Shown one piece after another: positions 8,121 through 17,303 of a stretch of DNA of 64,000 nucleotides. Below the pieces are notes generated by a model. The model saw nothing but the letters and a program-made list of their open reading frames with translations. It did no database searches and was not told the origin of the DNA. Position 1 is the first letter of the stretch. Every line of letters starts with the position of its first letter. The DNA is from Thiodiazotropha sp040506275 (GTDB lineage: Bacteria; Pseudomonadota; Gammaproteobacteria; Chromatiales; Chromatiaceae): NCBI GenBank assembly GCA_040506275.1, contig JBEVXD010000002.1:248001-312000 (forward strand). The letters run 5' to 3'. Position numbers and translations under genes: made by a program.

Positions 8121-9473
8121 TCAGTTTGTCGACTCAATACTTTTAGAAGAACTCTGCTTTGAGAATTTCATTTCACTCTTTTTGAGGGTTGCCTCTTCCG
8201 GGAATGAGCAGATGAATTGACTGCCAACTTCAAGTTGGCTGACGATCTGCAACTCTCCATCGTGTCTGCCAATAATATGCTTTACGATTGCCAAACCTAG
8301 CCCGGTTCCGCCTGATTGACGTGAGCGAGCCTTATCCGCCCGATAGAATCTTTCTGTCAACCTGGGAATATCTCTTTGTTCTATTCCTGGGCCACTGTCT
8401 GTAACTGCAAAACGAGCACGTTTACCATCTCTTTTCCAACTGATATCAATCTTTGTACCAGGCGGTGTATGGACTATCGCATTGAATACCAGGTTGGAGA
8501 ATGCACTGGTCAACTCAATCTCTTCACCCAATAAAAACAGATCTTCATCTACCTGTAAGCTGATTGCATATCCACCTTTTTGATCGCCCAGTATCCGTGC
8601 ATGATCGACAATTCTATTCAGCAGTTCCGGTATAGCGATAGGCTTTTCAGCTGATGGTGCTTCACCCATTTCCAGTCGGGATAGAGCAAGAAGGTCGTTA
8701 ATGATACTGTTCATCCTTTCAGCCTGCTCGTTCATCAAGGCGAATGGTCGTTCTTGGATTGGCAGCATCTCGTTGTCAGACAGGTTTTCCAAGAAGCCTG
8801 TAATAACGGTAAGCGGGGTTCGTAATTCGTGTGATACGTTAGAGACAAAGTCCCTACGTGTCTGATTCAAGGTGTAGACATCGGTAATGTTGCGTACCAC
8901 CACTAAACGTTGTGCCTTTTTTCCACCGAACCGGTTGACACGAAGTGAGACGATAACTGCTTTATTTGCTGGAGATGGGAATTCCAATGGTTTTGAGTAA
9001 TCAGGATTCTTTAAATACTCTGCCAGGGTCGGTTGTTTGATCCTGTCAACCAGAGAGATGTTTTCATCGCGAGGCCAGCTGATATTAACTAGATTATTGG
9101 CCGCTGGATTTGCCCATTCGATATTCCCCGATTTATTCAGTAATATCAGTCCATCTGGGATGGAATTTGTGACCTTTCTAAAGCGGGAAGCAAAGCGATT
9201 GAGCGTACGTTTCCGTTTGCGGCTTCTTAATCTATGTCGTGATAACTCTTTGTAGATCAACCCCCATATATCGACAGGGTAGGGGGGCGTGATCGGTTTA
9301 CCATAATTTATCAGATGAACTAATTTGATCAGGTAGAAGCCATGCTTACCGAGATAGGCTGCAATGCCCAGTACAATCGATAGGGTTAGAGAATCAGATA
9401 AATATCCAAAAGGCAAAAAAATCAGTACAGTGCCGGATAACTGACTCAGCTCAATATTGAAGTAACGCCTCAC
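8121..9473 (-). CDS. phoR: Phosphate regulon sensor histidine kinase PhoR
   Basis: The 450-residue membrane kinase has two short hydrophobic helices within residues 10-55, no large periplasmic domain, and a PAS-like domain at about 100-200. The HisKA domain carries its phospho-accepting His215 in FVSNVSHELRTPL. The HATPase domain has NLVFNA, DSGPGI and GTGLGLAIVKHI. This is the layout of PhoR, which senses phosphate status through the Pst/PhoU system. It overlaps phoB by 4 bp, so the pair forms a coupled two-component operon. It is convergent with ihfB. Confidence 0.93.
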   Translation of the reverse strand: MRRYFNIELSQLSGTVLIFLPFGYLSDSLTLSIVLGIAAYLGKHGFYLIKLVHLINYGKPITPPYPVDIWGLIYKELSRHRLRSRKRKRTLNRFASRFRKVTNSIPDGLILLNKSGNIEWANPAANNLVNISWPRDENISLVDRIKQPTLAEYLKNPDYSKPLEFPSPANKAVIVSLRVNRFGGKKAQRLVVVRNITDVYTLNQTRRDFVSNVSHELRTPLTVITGFLENLSDNEMLPIQERPFALMNEQAERMNSIINDLLALSRLEMGEAPSAEKPIAIPELLNRIVDHARILGDQKGGYAISLQVDEDLFLLGEEIELTSAFSNLVFNAIVHTPPGTKIDISWKRDGKRARFAVTDSGPGIEQRDIPRLTERFYRADKARSRQSGGTGLGLAIVKHIIGRHDGELQIVSQLEVGSQFICSFPEEATLKKSEMKFSKQSSSKSIESTN

Positions 9474-10177
9474 TCTATTCCTGACTCTTGCTTAAGTGAT
9501 TGGGGTGTGAATCGATAACCAACACCACGTACGGTCTGGATAAACAGATCGTGTCTGGATGGGGTGAGCAGTTTTCTCAGACGACGGATATGCACATCCA
9601 CAGTACGCTCATCAACATACACATCATTACCCCAGACATGGTCAAGTATTTGTGGTCGACTGTAAGCACGATCAGGATGGGTCATGAAAAAATAGAGCAG
9701 GCGATATTCTGCTGGAGAGAGGTGAATAGGCACTTCATTGATAAGGACCATATGTTTTGCTGGATGGAGATGTAATCCATAGAACTCGATGGCTTGTTGA
9801 TCGGTTGAGGTACCAGATCTTCGTAGCACAGCCTTAATTCGCGCTACCATCTCTCGTGTAGAAAAAGGTTTAGTAATGTAATCATCTGCGCCGCCATCCA
9901 GTCCTTTGATTTTGTCAGATTCATCTGATTTTGCTGTCAGCAGGATGATTGGTGTTGAAGAGTGGGATTTCTGTTTAAGTTCTCGAGTAAGATCCAGGCC
10001 TGATCGACCAGGTAGCATCCAATCCATCAGGATCAGGTCGTAGCTATTATGTGCCAGTAATTTACGTGCATCCTGAGCATTATCTGTTTCACTCACAACG
10101 AATCCCTTCGGCTCCAAAACAAATCGGATCATCTCCCTGATTTCTGGCTCATCTTCGACGATTAGTATTTTAGGCAT
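9470..10177 (-). CDS. phoB: Phosphate regulon response regulator PhoB
   Basis: The 235-residue OmpR-class regulator has a receiver domain at 1-120, with phosphorylation site Asp52 in LILMDWMLPG and Lys in TKPF. The C-terminal winged helix includes RPQILDHVWG, YVDERTVDVHIRRLR and TVRGVGYRF. It activates phosphate starvation genes by binding Pho boxes. It is first in the phoBR operon. I found no clear Pho box (paired CTGTCAT-like repeats) upstream. The polyphosphate kinase gene 1.9 kb away fits a phosphate-homeostasis neighbourhood. Confidence 0.94.
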   Translation of the reverse strand: MPKILIVEDEPEIREMIRFVLEPKGFVVSETDNAQDARKLLAHNSYDLILMDWMLPGRSGLDLTRELKQKSHSSTPIILLTAKSDESDKIKGLDGGADDYITKPFSTREMVARIKAVLRRSGTSTDQQAIEFYGLHLHPAKHMVLINEVPIHLSPAEYRLLYFFMTHPDRAYSRPQILDHVWGNDVYVDERTVDVHIRRLRKLLTPSRHDLFIQTVRGVGYRFTPQSLKQESGIE

Positions 10178-10700
10178 TAGGTTCTATGGAATTCTAGGTG
10201 ATCAGCGTTTATCTATACAGATCCATTCCCGGAATTGTACAGCGTAAAGTTACATTATTCCTGAATAGTGTCTCTCTACCAGCAAAGATGAAATCGTTAC
10301 ACAATAGGTTGGTATCGTTACTGCTTCCAATGTTCAGGTAAGTAACAGGCTGGTGATGGATAGAGGCATTTTAATTTTTTTAGTCATCGGATGTAAGCGT
10401 ATTTTTAATCTTATCCGCTAATTTGATCTATTGTTACTTGGGTTTTTTATTAGATCAGGTGAAGAGGTGTAGCAGAGGCAACAAAAGAGCAAAGTATTCT
10501 GTTGGCAGTTATGAATATATAGCTTTAATAAGTCGCAATAAACATATGAAATATATTGGATAATTGTTACCAAAAGACCTCTATTTATATAGTGTCTACT
10601 CAGACAGACCTTAAAAAGGTGCGGGGATGACTTGTGATTACACGCCTCAACAGAGATAATCACTACTGGGCCGATTCTGGCGTTTTTTTAAAGAAACTTC
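10178..10700. other. 523-bp intergenic region upstream of phoB, with an 8-bp direct repeat
   Basis: This AT-rich region lies between divergent phoBR and the CorC-like gene and must hold both promoters. The octamer ATCGTTAC occurs at 10293-10300 and again at 10314-10321. The 21-bp spacing is two helical turns and would suit a dimeric regulator. No Pho box consensus, RNA gene or convincing open frame was seen. Confidence 0.35.
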
Positions 10701-11972
10701 GTGGAAAGTTACCTTATTTTGGTGGTACTGCTCGTGCTGTCGGGCGTTTTTTCCGGTTCAGAAACAGCTTTGGTATCCTTATCGATGGCTCGTGCCGAGT
10801 CTTTGTACAAGGAGGGTAGAAGTGGTGCAAATGCCCTCTACATTCTGAAGAAAGATCCTAGCCGCATGCTGATCACTATTCTGATTGGCAACAATGTAGT
10901 CAATATAGCCGCTTCAGCAATGGCGACAGTTATCGCAACTGATTATTTTGGGGACTCTGGCCCAGGTATTGCCGTTGGTGTGCTGACGATTGTAATTCTT
11001 ATTTTTGGAGAGATTACGCCTAAGAGTCTGGCCACACGTTTTTCTGAACGGATCTCGCTGGCAATTGCTCCCATCATCTATGGATTCATGCGGATTATCT
11101 ATCCATTGGTTTGGTTGTTTCTGCAATTTACCAACTGGGTGCAATCTTCCACCAAAGCGATGGATGATCCTCTGATAACTGAGTCTGAAGTTATAACACT
11201 CATTGAACACGGTGAAGAGGAAGGCGTCATCGATACTGGTGAGCGTGAGATGATCGAGCGCATATTCAACTTCAACGATCTCAAGGCGGAAGACGTTATG
11301 ACACCTAGAAGACAGGTGTTTCGTCTGGATGGACGGCGCTCACTGAGAGACACGCTTCCAGATATTTTGAAAGAAGGCTACTCCCGCATACCGGTTTATA
11401 GCGATGATCCTGATGAGATTGTCAATGTAATCATCTTACGTGACATTATCGGACTCATCGCCAAGGGTGAATTGGATGTTGAGCTTTCGACACTGGGGCA
11501 GGAGCCCCTATTCACATCAGCAATCACGCCAATAGATGAATTGATCCGGACACTAAAAAATAAAAGTACGCATCTGGCTGTCGTGGTAGATGAACATGGG
11601 GCTATGGTAGGTGTGATCTCACTGGAGGATATGCTTGAAGAGCTGGTGGGAGAGATCTATGACGAAAGTGATGAGAAACCAGACGATATCATGGTTCTGA
11701 ATGAGCATAAAATCCTGGTCAAGGGTACTGCTGAATTACGGATTGTTGAAGAGTTTTTCTCTATAGATATTCCCGGAAAACCTACCGATACTATCAATCG
11801 ATGGCTGCTGGAACATACTGAACGGATTCCTGCCAAGGACGAAAAGTTCGAGCTGGATGGTTTGATGGTGCGGGTTGAAGATGCTTCCACCCGCCGCATC
11901 CATCAAGTCAGTCTATGTAGGAACAACCAGGATAATGAGACTCAGAAAGAGGATATTCAGACTGAATCCTGA
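10701..11972 (+). CDS. CNNM/HlyC-CorC family membrane protein with CBS domains
   Basis: The 423-residue protein has an N-terminal DUF21/CNNM membrane domain of about 170 residues with several helices, starting LVVLLVLSGVFSGSETALVSL. A pair of CBS domains follows at about 195-320, including MTPRRQVFRLD and HLAVVVDEHGAMVGVISLED. A C-terminal CorC_HlyC domain occupies about 335-410. Members are linked to Mg2+/Co2+ efflux or resistance, with CBS domains sensing nucleotides, though 'hemolysin' is a frequent misnomer. The GTG at 10701 is used because it starts the family-like hydrophobic helix. It is convergent with ppk. Confidence 0.88.
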   Translation: MESYLILVVLLVLSGVFSGSETALVSLSMARAESLYKEGRSGANALYILKKDPSRMLITILIGNNVVNIAASAMATVIATDYFGDSGPGIAVGVLTIVILIFGEITPKSLATRFSERISLAIAPIIYGFMRIIYPLVWLFLQFTNWVQSSTKAMDDPLITESEVITLIEHGEEEGVIDTGEREMIERIFNFNDLKAEDVMTPRRQVFRLDGRRSLRDTLPDILKEGYSRIPVYSDDPDEIVNVIILRDIIGLIAKGELDVELSTLGQEPLFTSAITPIDELIRTLKNKSTHLAVVVDEHGAMVGVISLEDMLEELVGEIYDESDEKPDDIMVLNEHKILVKGTAELRIVEEFFSIDIPGKPTDTINRWLLEHTERIPAKDEKFELDGLMVRVEDASTRRIHQVSLCRNNQDNETQKEDIQTES

Positions 11973-12083
11973 TCTTCTGTAGCAGTGGTTACTTGCATCA
12001 TTAATAAATAGAAGATTTGATGTAATGTCGCTACTCTCCTGCTAACTTCTCCTGCTTCAGATCGACGAAACCCACACTGTCTG

Positions 12084-14315
12084 CTAGGTATTGCCACTGT
12101 TTTGAGAATGATTCTTCAAACGGTGTTTGAAATGTGTCATCAGCTTTTCACGCATACGTTTTTCACGGTGTTTCTTCGCAGCTTCCAGGCGTCGTTCAGC
12201 AACACCAATCAAGGTTTCCTGGCAATTTACAGATTTATCGTCTTCAGCGGGAATCCGACGAACATAACTACCATCTGATTGCATATCCCAGGCGCTGTGT
12301 TTGTCACCCAGTTGGACATCAAGTATCAAACGCAATTCTTGACGGAGTGCTGGGGCTTCAACAGGTACCAGCACCTCTACCCGCTGCATCAGGTTACGCT
12401 TCATGAGATCGGCTGAGCCAATGAAGTACTCTTCATCTCCCCCATTATGGAAGTATGAGATTCTGGCGTGCTCTAAAAAGCGTCCTACGATGCTGACTAC
12501 GCTGCCACTCTCACTGAGCCCTTTGATACCAGGGCGGAAACGGCAGGTATCGCGAACGATCAACTCAACTTTTACACCAGCTTGAGTTGCCTGGTAGAGG
12601 GATTTAACGATCTCACGATCTTCCAAAGCATTCATCTTCAATTGAATGTGACCAGTTGAAGATTCCTGGTGAATCTTGATCTCACGCTCTATTTTGTTTA
12701 ACAGAGACTGTTTCAGATTATAGGGTGCAGCGAGAATTTTACGGTAGCTGGGAGGTGGTGAGTAGCCTGTCAGGTAATTGAACTGTTCTGTAAGGTCCAT
12801 GCCAATCTCTTCATCGCAGCCCAGTAAGCCCAAGTCAGTGTAGAGACGTGCAGTCCCGGCATGATAGTTACCTGTACCAATATGATAGTAGCGGCGCAAT
12901 TGTGAATAGTCTTTGCGAATAACCATAGTCAGTTTGCTGTGTGTCTTGAGTCCTAAAACACCATACGTAACATGGATGCCTGCCTGCTCGAGGCGTCTGG
13001 CCCAGCGTATATTTGCAGCTTCATCAAAACGGGCCTTCAACTCAACCAGTACAGCAACCTGCTTGCCGTTGCGAGCTGCCTTGGTCAGTGAATCGAGTAC
13101 ATTGCCGTCCGCGGATGTGCGATAGAGGGTCATTTTGATCGCCAGTACCTTGGGGTCTTCAGCGGCAGTACGCAGAAAACGTTCGACCGTGGTGCTGAAT
13201 GACTCATAGGGGTGTTGCAGCAATAAACCCTGGTGATCCCGGAGGATGTGGAAAATATTACGTCTGTCATGGGCCAATTGAGGGTGGTCCACAGGGTGAT
13301 GGGGCACATCATGTAAATCTGGAAGATTCAGCTTGGTCAGCTCGAATAGATCACACAGACCCATCATACACTTAATGGTATAAACATCCTGCTCTTCATT
13401 CAGGCCGAGCTCAGCGGCCAACATCCCACGATGTACAGGGCTCATGTTGCTCGATATTTCCAAACGTACGATTGGAGCGAAATGACGTTCACGTAGTTCA
13501 GTTTCGATGGTTTCAAGTAGATCGTTGGCTGCTTCCTGATCAAGCTCGACATTAGCGTTTCGAGTTACCCGGAACAGATCACAGGATTGAATTTCCATGC
13601 CGGGAAAGAGCATATCCAGGTTGTTGGCAATCAAGTCATCCAGTGTCACATAAGTGTAGCCTTCTCCAACCTTGATCAAACGTGACGAGACATCTTTGCT
13701 TACAGGTACCTTGACCCTTGCCATGTGGAGATCGTGTCCACCTGGAAATCGCAATGTCACCAGAAGATTGAGTGTCAGGTTTGAGATGAAGGGGAATGGA
13801 TGGCTGGGATCCATAGCAAGCGGAGTCAGCATCGGAAATATGTTTTGTTGGAAGTGTTCCCGCAGACTCTCCTGTTGCTTGGCGTCCAGTGCCTTATAAT
13901 CAGCAATTGTTATCTCGGATTTGGATAGCGCTTCGAGTAGCTCGTTATAGATATGCTGCTGAGTCTGCTGCATCTCCCGGGTTACCTTGTGGCAAGCCTC
14001 GAGCTGTTGTATTGGTGTTCGACCATCAATACTCGGTTGACTGATACCTGCAGCCACCTGTTGTTTCAAACCACCAATGCGTTTCATAAAAAACTCATCA
14101 AGGTTATTACTCACAATGGCCAGGAACTTTACCCGCTCAAGTATAGGGTTTTTCTCTCTCGAAGCCTCAGACAAAACCCGGCTGTTGAAAGCAAGCCAGG
14201 TAAGTTCCCGGTTCAGATAGAGGTTGGGATCTTCCAAATCGAATTCTTCTAGCTCACTGACCACTTGATCACTAGGTACTTCCTGCTGGGTTGTCATCGG
14301 CTCTGGATTGTTCAT
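12084..14315 (-). CDS. ppk: Polyphosphate kinase 1
   Basis: The 743-residue protein is a full-length PPK1. It has an N-terminal helical domain with ELTWLAFNSRVL, then a head domain. Two phospholipase-D-like catalytic domains follow, with the histidine segments KTHSKLTMV and YYHIGTGNYHAGTARLY. PPK1 reversibly transfers the ATP gamma-phosphate to long-chain polyphosphate through a phosphohistidine. A 50-residue basic C-terminal tail, rich in Lys and Arg, exceeds the core domain. The nearby phoBR genes suggest control by phosphate status, but no Pho box was recognised. Polyphosphate stores are common in sulfur-oxidising gammaproteobacteria. Confidence 0.95.
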   Translation of the reverse strand: MNNPEPMTTQQEVPSDQVVSELEEFDLEDPNLYLNRELTWLAFNSRVLSEASREKNPILERVKFLAIVSNNLDEFFMKRIGGLKQQVAAGISQPSIDGRTPIQQLEACHKVTREMQQTQQHIYNELLEALSKSEITIADYKALDAKQQESLREHFQQNIFPMLTPLAMDPSHPFPFISNLTLNLLVTLRFPGGHDLHMARVKVPVSKDVSSRLIKVGEGYTYVTLDDLIANNLDMLFPGMEIQSCDLFRVTRNANVELDQEAANDLLETIETELRERHFAPIVRLEISSNMSPVHRGMLAAELGLNEEQDVYTIKCMMGLCDLFELTKLNLPDLHDVPHHPVDHPQLAHDRRNIFHILRDHQGLLLQHPYESFSTTVERFLRTAAEDPKVLAIKMTLYRTSADGNVLDSLTKAARNGKQVAVLVELKARFDEAANIRWARRLEQAGIHVTYGVLGLKTHSKLTMVIRKDYSQLRRYYHIGTGNYHAGTARLYTDLGLLGCDEEIGMDLTEQFNYLTGYSPPPSYRKILAAPYNLKQSLLNKIEREIKIHQESSTGHIQLKMNALEDREIVKSLYQATQAGVKVELIVRDTCRFRPGIKGLSESGSVVSIVGRFLEHARISYFHNGGDEEYFIGSADLMKRNLMQRVEVLVPVEAPALRQELRLILDVQLGDKHSAWDMQSDGSYVRRIPAEDDKSVNCQETLIGVAERRLEAAKKHREKRMREKLMTHFKHRLKNHSQNSGNT

Positions 14316-14464
14316 GTTAGCTTTGTGTGTAGGTGGATAGGCTTTAGTATCTGATCATTTGAAGAACCCATAACCTTCTGGGTCCATTCTCTATCAGCTA
14401 TCCTGTAAGTATATGCCCTGATGCAGGAATAGTGGAACATCTTACGAAAAATGGCTGGAGATAG

Positions 14465-15739
14465 TTAGAAAATGTATAAACTCTCTTTCGGCCTGAAATT
14501 TTCCAGTCGGTTCATTTGGTCGAGAAAAGTCAGAAGATAGCCGAAACTGTTGATTCTGCCTAGGCTGCCTCTCGCGCACTCGGCTTCGTTAAATTCCTTG
14601 CAAGCATCTATCCTGCCCAAGGGATTATAGATCAGACTGGGAATCGGATCTCCGGTGTGTCTACCGGTATTGCTGTCGGTGCTATGGTCTGCTGAGATGC
14701 CGATAATCAGTTCATCATTGATCAGTGGTGAGATTGCATCGTCGATTTTTAACAACATCTCCCGTTTGCCATTGGGATCCATGTCATGTGAGGTGATGTC
14801 AGTTGCCTTGATGTGAAGATAGACAAGATCATGTTTATCCAATGCTTTCAGAACCGTGGCTACCTTGGCATGGAGATCGGTATTGGTAGTGCCTGTAAAA
14901 CGGCGATCCTCATATAATTTGTAACCGAGCAGTTTACCTAACCCGAGTACAGTCCTTTCACCCGAAACGATTGCTGCGTGTAGCTGTAAGTGTTTTATCA
15001 GCGATTTTATTTTAGGAAGCTTGCCCGGACTACGACAGATGAGGCCGTTTGCCGGGGTCTGACCATTTTTTATGCGGTTCTGATTGATTGGATGATGATC
15101 CAGTTTTTCATACACGATATTAATCAGCCGATTAACTGCACGGGCAGTCCTCTCTGCACCTGGGTCGGAAGGGGTATTGGCCTGACAGGTGAGTAATCCC
15201 TTGGTCTGATACTGATTTCCAGGATCAGTATTACTCACATCATGAGAAAGCCCTTCTCCTTCCAGTTGCAGAACAGCCCTATGTTGAGTTGCGGGATGGA
15301 GTGTGGCAGTGATGCCTTCACCAAGGTCTAGTTGCCCTAAGGTTGATGCAAGCGCTTCGGTACCCTCATTGATTCTCCCGGCACGTCGATCCAGGATACG
15401 AAATTGCTCACCAGCTTTCTCGAGTGTTGCGAAGTTGCATCGGAAGTAGAGTGCCTGGTCGTTCTTATCGAATCCGACACCAGACGCTTCGACAGGACCT
15501 CTGGCCAATTGAACTGTCTGTTGTTGCGATAGCCCGAAGAGTGGACAGAAACCGGTGTGGGTTCCTACCGGCATACCTGGAAAGAGGGGGTCGACCAAGC
15601 CACACTGTCCAGCACTGGCGAGACTATCCATGTTTGGTGTCTGCGCTACCTCCAGGGGAGTTTTTCCACCAAATGAAGGGATACCCCGGTCTCCCAGGCC
15701 ATCGAGTACAATCATCAGGCCTTTGCGGGTCGCAATCAA
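14465..15739 (-). CDS. Archaeal-type (ApgM-like) 2,3-bisphosphoglycerate-independent phosphoglycerate mutase homologue, divergent active site
   Basis: The 424-residue protein belongs to the alkaline phosphatase superfamily and resembles archaeal phosphoglycerate mutases. It has DGLGDRG near residue 13, TPNMDSLA, and the metal-ligand segments DITSHDMDP, ADHST and HTGDPIP. At the place where archaeal enzymes have GSDTAH, with the phosphorylated Ser, this protein reads GTHTGF (59-64). The nucleophile would then be Thr60; this rests on recall of the family and needs an alignment. It would interconvert 3- and 2-phosphoglycerate, or act on a related ester. The start is a TTG with GAGG 9 bp upstream. 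It lies 50 bp after the 2PGK-like gene in one operon. Confidence 0.75.
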   Translation of the reverse strand: MIATRKGLMIVLDGLGDRGIPSFGGKTPLEVAQTPNMDSLASAGQCGLVDPLFPGMPVGTHTGFCPLFGLSQQQTVQLARGPVEASGVGFDKNDQALYFRCNFATLEKAGEQFRILDRRAGRINEGTEALASTLGQLDLGEGITATLHPATQHRAVLQLEGEGLSHDVSNTDPGNQYQTKGLLTCQANTPSDPGAERTARAVNRLINIVYEKLDHHPINQNRIKNGQTPANGLICRSPGKLPKIKSLIKHLQLHAAIVSGERTVLGLGKLLGYKLYEDRRFTGTTNTDLHAKVATVLKALDKHDLVYLHIKATDITSHDMDPNGKREMLLKIDDAISPLINDELIIGISADHSTDSNTGRHTGDPIPSLIYNPLGRIDACKEFNEAECARGSLGRINSFGYLLTFLDQMNRLENFRPKESLYIF

Positions 15740-15789
15740 ATCAAATAACCTCAGCAGAATAGGGGGGTGATGTCATTGCAGAATTGTTA

Positions 15790-17007
15790 TTAATCTTTTG
15801 TTGTCGACTGTTCCTCGTCAACACCAAACACATCGTTCACTTTAGCATGAAAATTTTGCTCCAACACTCTAATTATCAAGCGCATGATATTATCTGTAGC
15901 GAGATCTTTGTCGTCATTGGAGATGATCGACACCGAGTGATTATCAGCTTCAGAGAGCAGATGGGTTTGTAACATCCAGATTGATTCGAAATTCGAAAGA
16001 TAGTTACTCATCTCACTCCGCTCAGGGGCCGAAATACCTCGGTCTCTGAGCCTGTGTTTTAGCTGATTCTGTTTTAATACAGCCAGCATGATGGGCACGA
16101 TAACCGCATCTTCATTTTCACTAAACTGATTGAATAGCATCGGTGTGACATGGACACCTTCAAGGATCAACGAGACCCGCTCACGTAGTGCCCTTTGCAC
16201 TACTGCTTCGCAGGGAACCGAAACCAGTTCGGACTGATGCAGGTAGCCATGTATCATCATCTCTTCGCTGCTCTCCTCGTTTTCATGCTGTCCAAGCGTC
16301 TTACGCCAGGCATTGAAGGAGGAAGTATGGAGTTCAGGTATCAGCCTCTGTGGGATCATCATACGCATTACTTCACGCAGCATGTCGGTCGATTGGGTGC
16401 GAATGATATTGAGCCGATGAGCGACTTCAGTGGCAATGGTACTTTTACCACATCCCGTGGCACCTCCGATCAAAATGATCAGTGGACGCTTGGAGTGTTT
16501 ATAATCAACCCAAACCAGATAGCTATTTGCTGCCTGCTTGCCATAGCGTTGTTTCAGTTTCTCGTAGGTCAGTCTGCCCACGGTGCTGCTGGTAACACCC
16601 TCCTGGAAAGATTCCAATAAGTCCAGATACAGGGCTTGGGAGATTAAAGCAGCCTTATCATTACTCAGGCCTGTAGATTCCAGTGTTTGTCTGTGTTCGA
16701 TAATTGAAAAGGGACGGGCGTTCCCCTTCCGGTCGGTGACCATGATCTCAGTAGTTGCGGGTGCGATACTTTCGTAATTTTCAATAACCTCATGCTGTTC
16801 AAGCTGCTCGAGTTTTTTTAGCACCAACTTACGCAAGTTGTGGCTTGAAAGTTCATCTTTTCCACTGATTTGCTGCCTGATCTCTGATGAGAGTTGATAG
16901 GCTGTCTCAAAGGGTAATCCTGAATCTGTTAAGGAACGAGTCAGTATACCCCTCAGGAAGGGGGCACGGGTTTGATCGTTACTGTCTATAATGAATGTTT
17001 TAGCCAT
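15790..17007 (-). CDS. 2-phosphoglycerate kinase-family protein with two ATP-cone repeats
   Basis: Of 405 residues, about 1-75 and 88-170 are two ATP-cone-like repeats, each with a basic start, 'PFxxxxL' and a four-helix tail. A P-loop kinase domain follows, with GGATGCGKST at 181-190 and STDMLREVMR just after. This matches archaeal 2-phosphoglycerate kinase, which makes 2,3-bisphosphoglycerate for cyclic 2,3-diphosphoglycerate synthesis. ATP-cones usually sense ATP/dATP, so allosteric nucleotide control is likely. It is the first gene of an operon with the ApgM-like protein. No cyclic-2,3-DPG synthetase is visible nearby, so the bacterial product is uncertain. Confidence 0.7.
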   Translation of the reverse strand: MAKTFIIDSNDQTRAPFLRGILTRSLTDSGLPFETAYQLSSEIRQQISGKDELSSHNLRKLVLKKLEQLEQHEVIENYESIAPATTEIMVTDRKGNARPFSIIEHRQTLESTGLSNDKAALISQALYLDLLESFQEGVTSSTVGRLTYEKLKQRYGKQAANSYLVWVDYKHSKRPLIILIGGATGCGKSTIATEVAHRLNIIRTQSTDMLREVMRMMIPQRLIPELHTSSFNAWRKTLGQHENEESSEEMMIHGYLHQSELVSVPCEAVVQRALRERVSLILEGVHVTPMLFNQFSENEDAVIVPIMLAVLKQNQLKHRLRDRGISAPERSEMSNYLSNFESIWMLQTHLLSEADNHSVSIISNDDKDLATDNIMRLIIRVLEQNFHAKVNDVFGVDEEQSTTKD

Positions 17008-17303
17008 GCTGAGAGACTATCAGATCAATAGGCTGTAGTGGAGTAATTAGGTCACTTTGCATGAAGAACTGTCCATGATTTGTTCTGTGTCGGCTTATCT
17101 GGAATCTCTGGTCTATTTATGAATCGGTTCGTAGTGGCTGATACTTACATGATTTCCCGCGTGGCCCACTATATCAATCCGAGTCTAAAGATCACTACTA
17201 TAATTGTCACTATAGATTACGAAACGACTAAATCAAAAGTTCAATACCATGCATGTTTATATATAGCTCTAGTGGATAGCAGTCTTATAAACGTAAAAAG
17301 GGA

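Noticed and set aside
10178..10700. Search for a Pho box before phoB
   Set aside because: No paired CTGTCAT-like repeats at 11-bp spacing on either strand.
10634..10819. 61-residue frame overlapping the CorC-like start
   Set aside because: The overlapping frame encodes the clear membrane domain; this one has no signal or homology sign.
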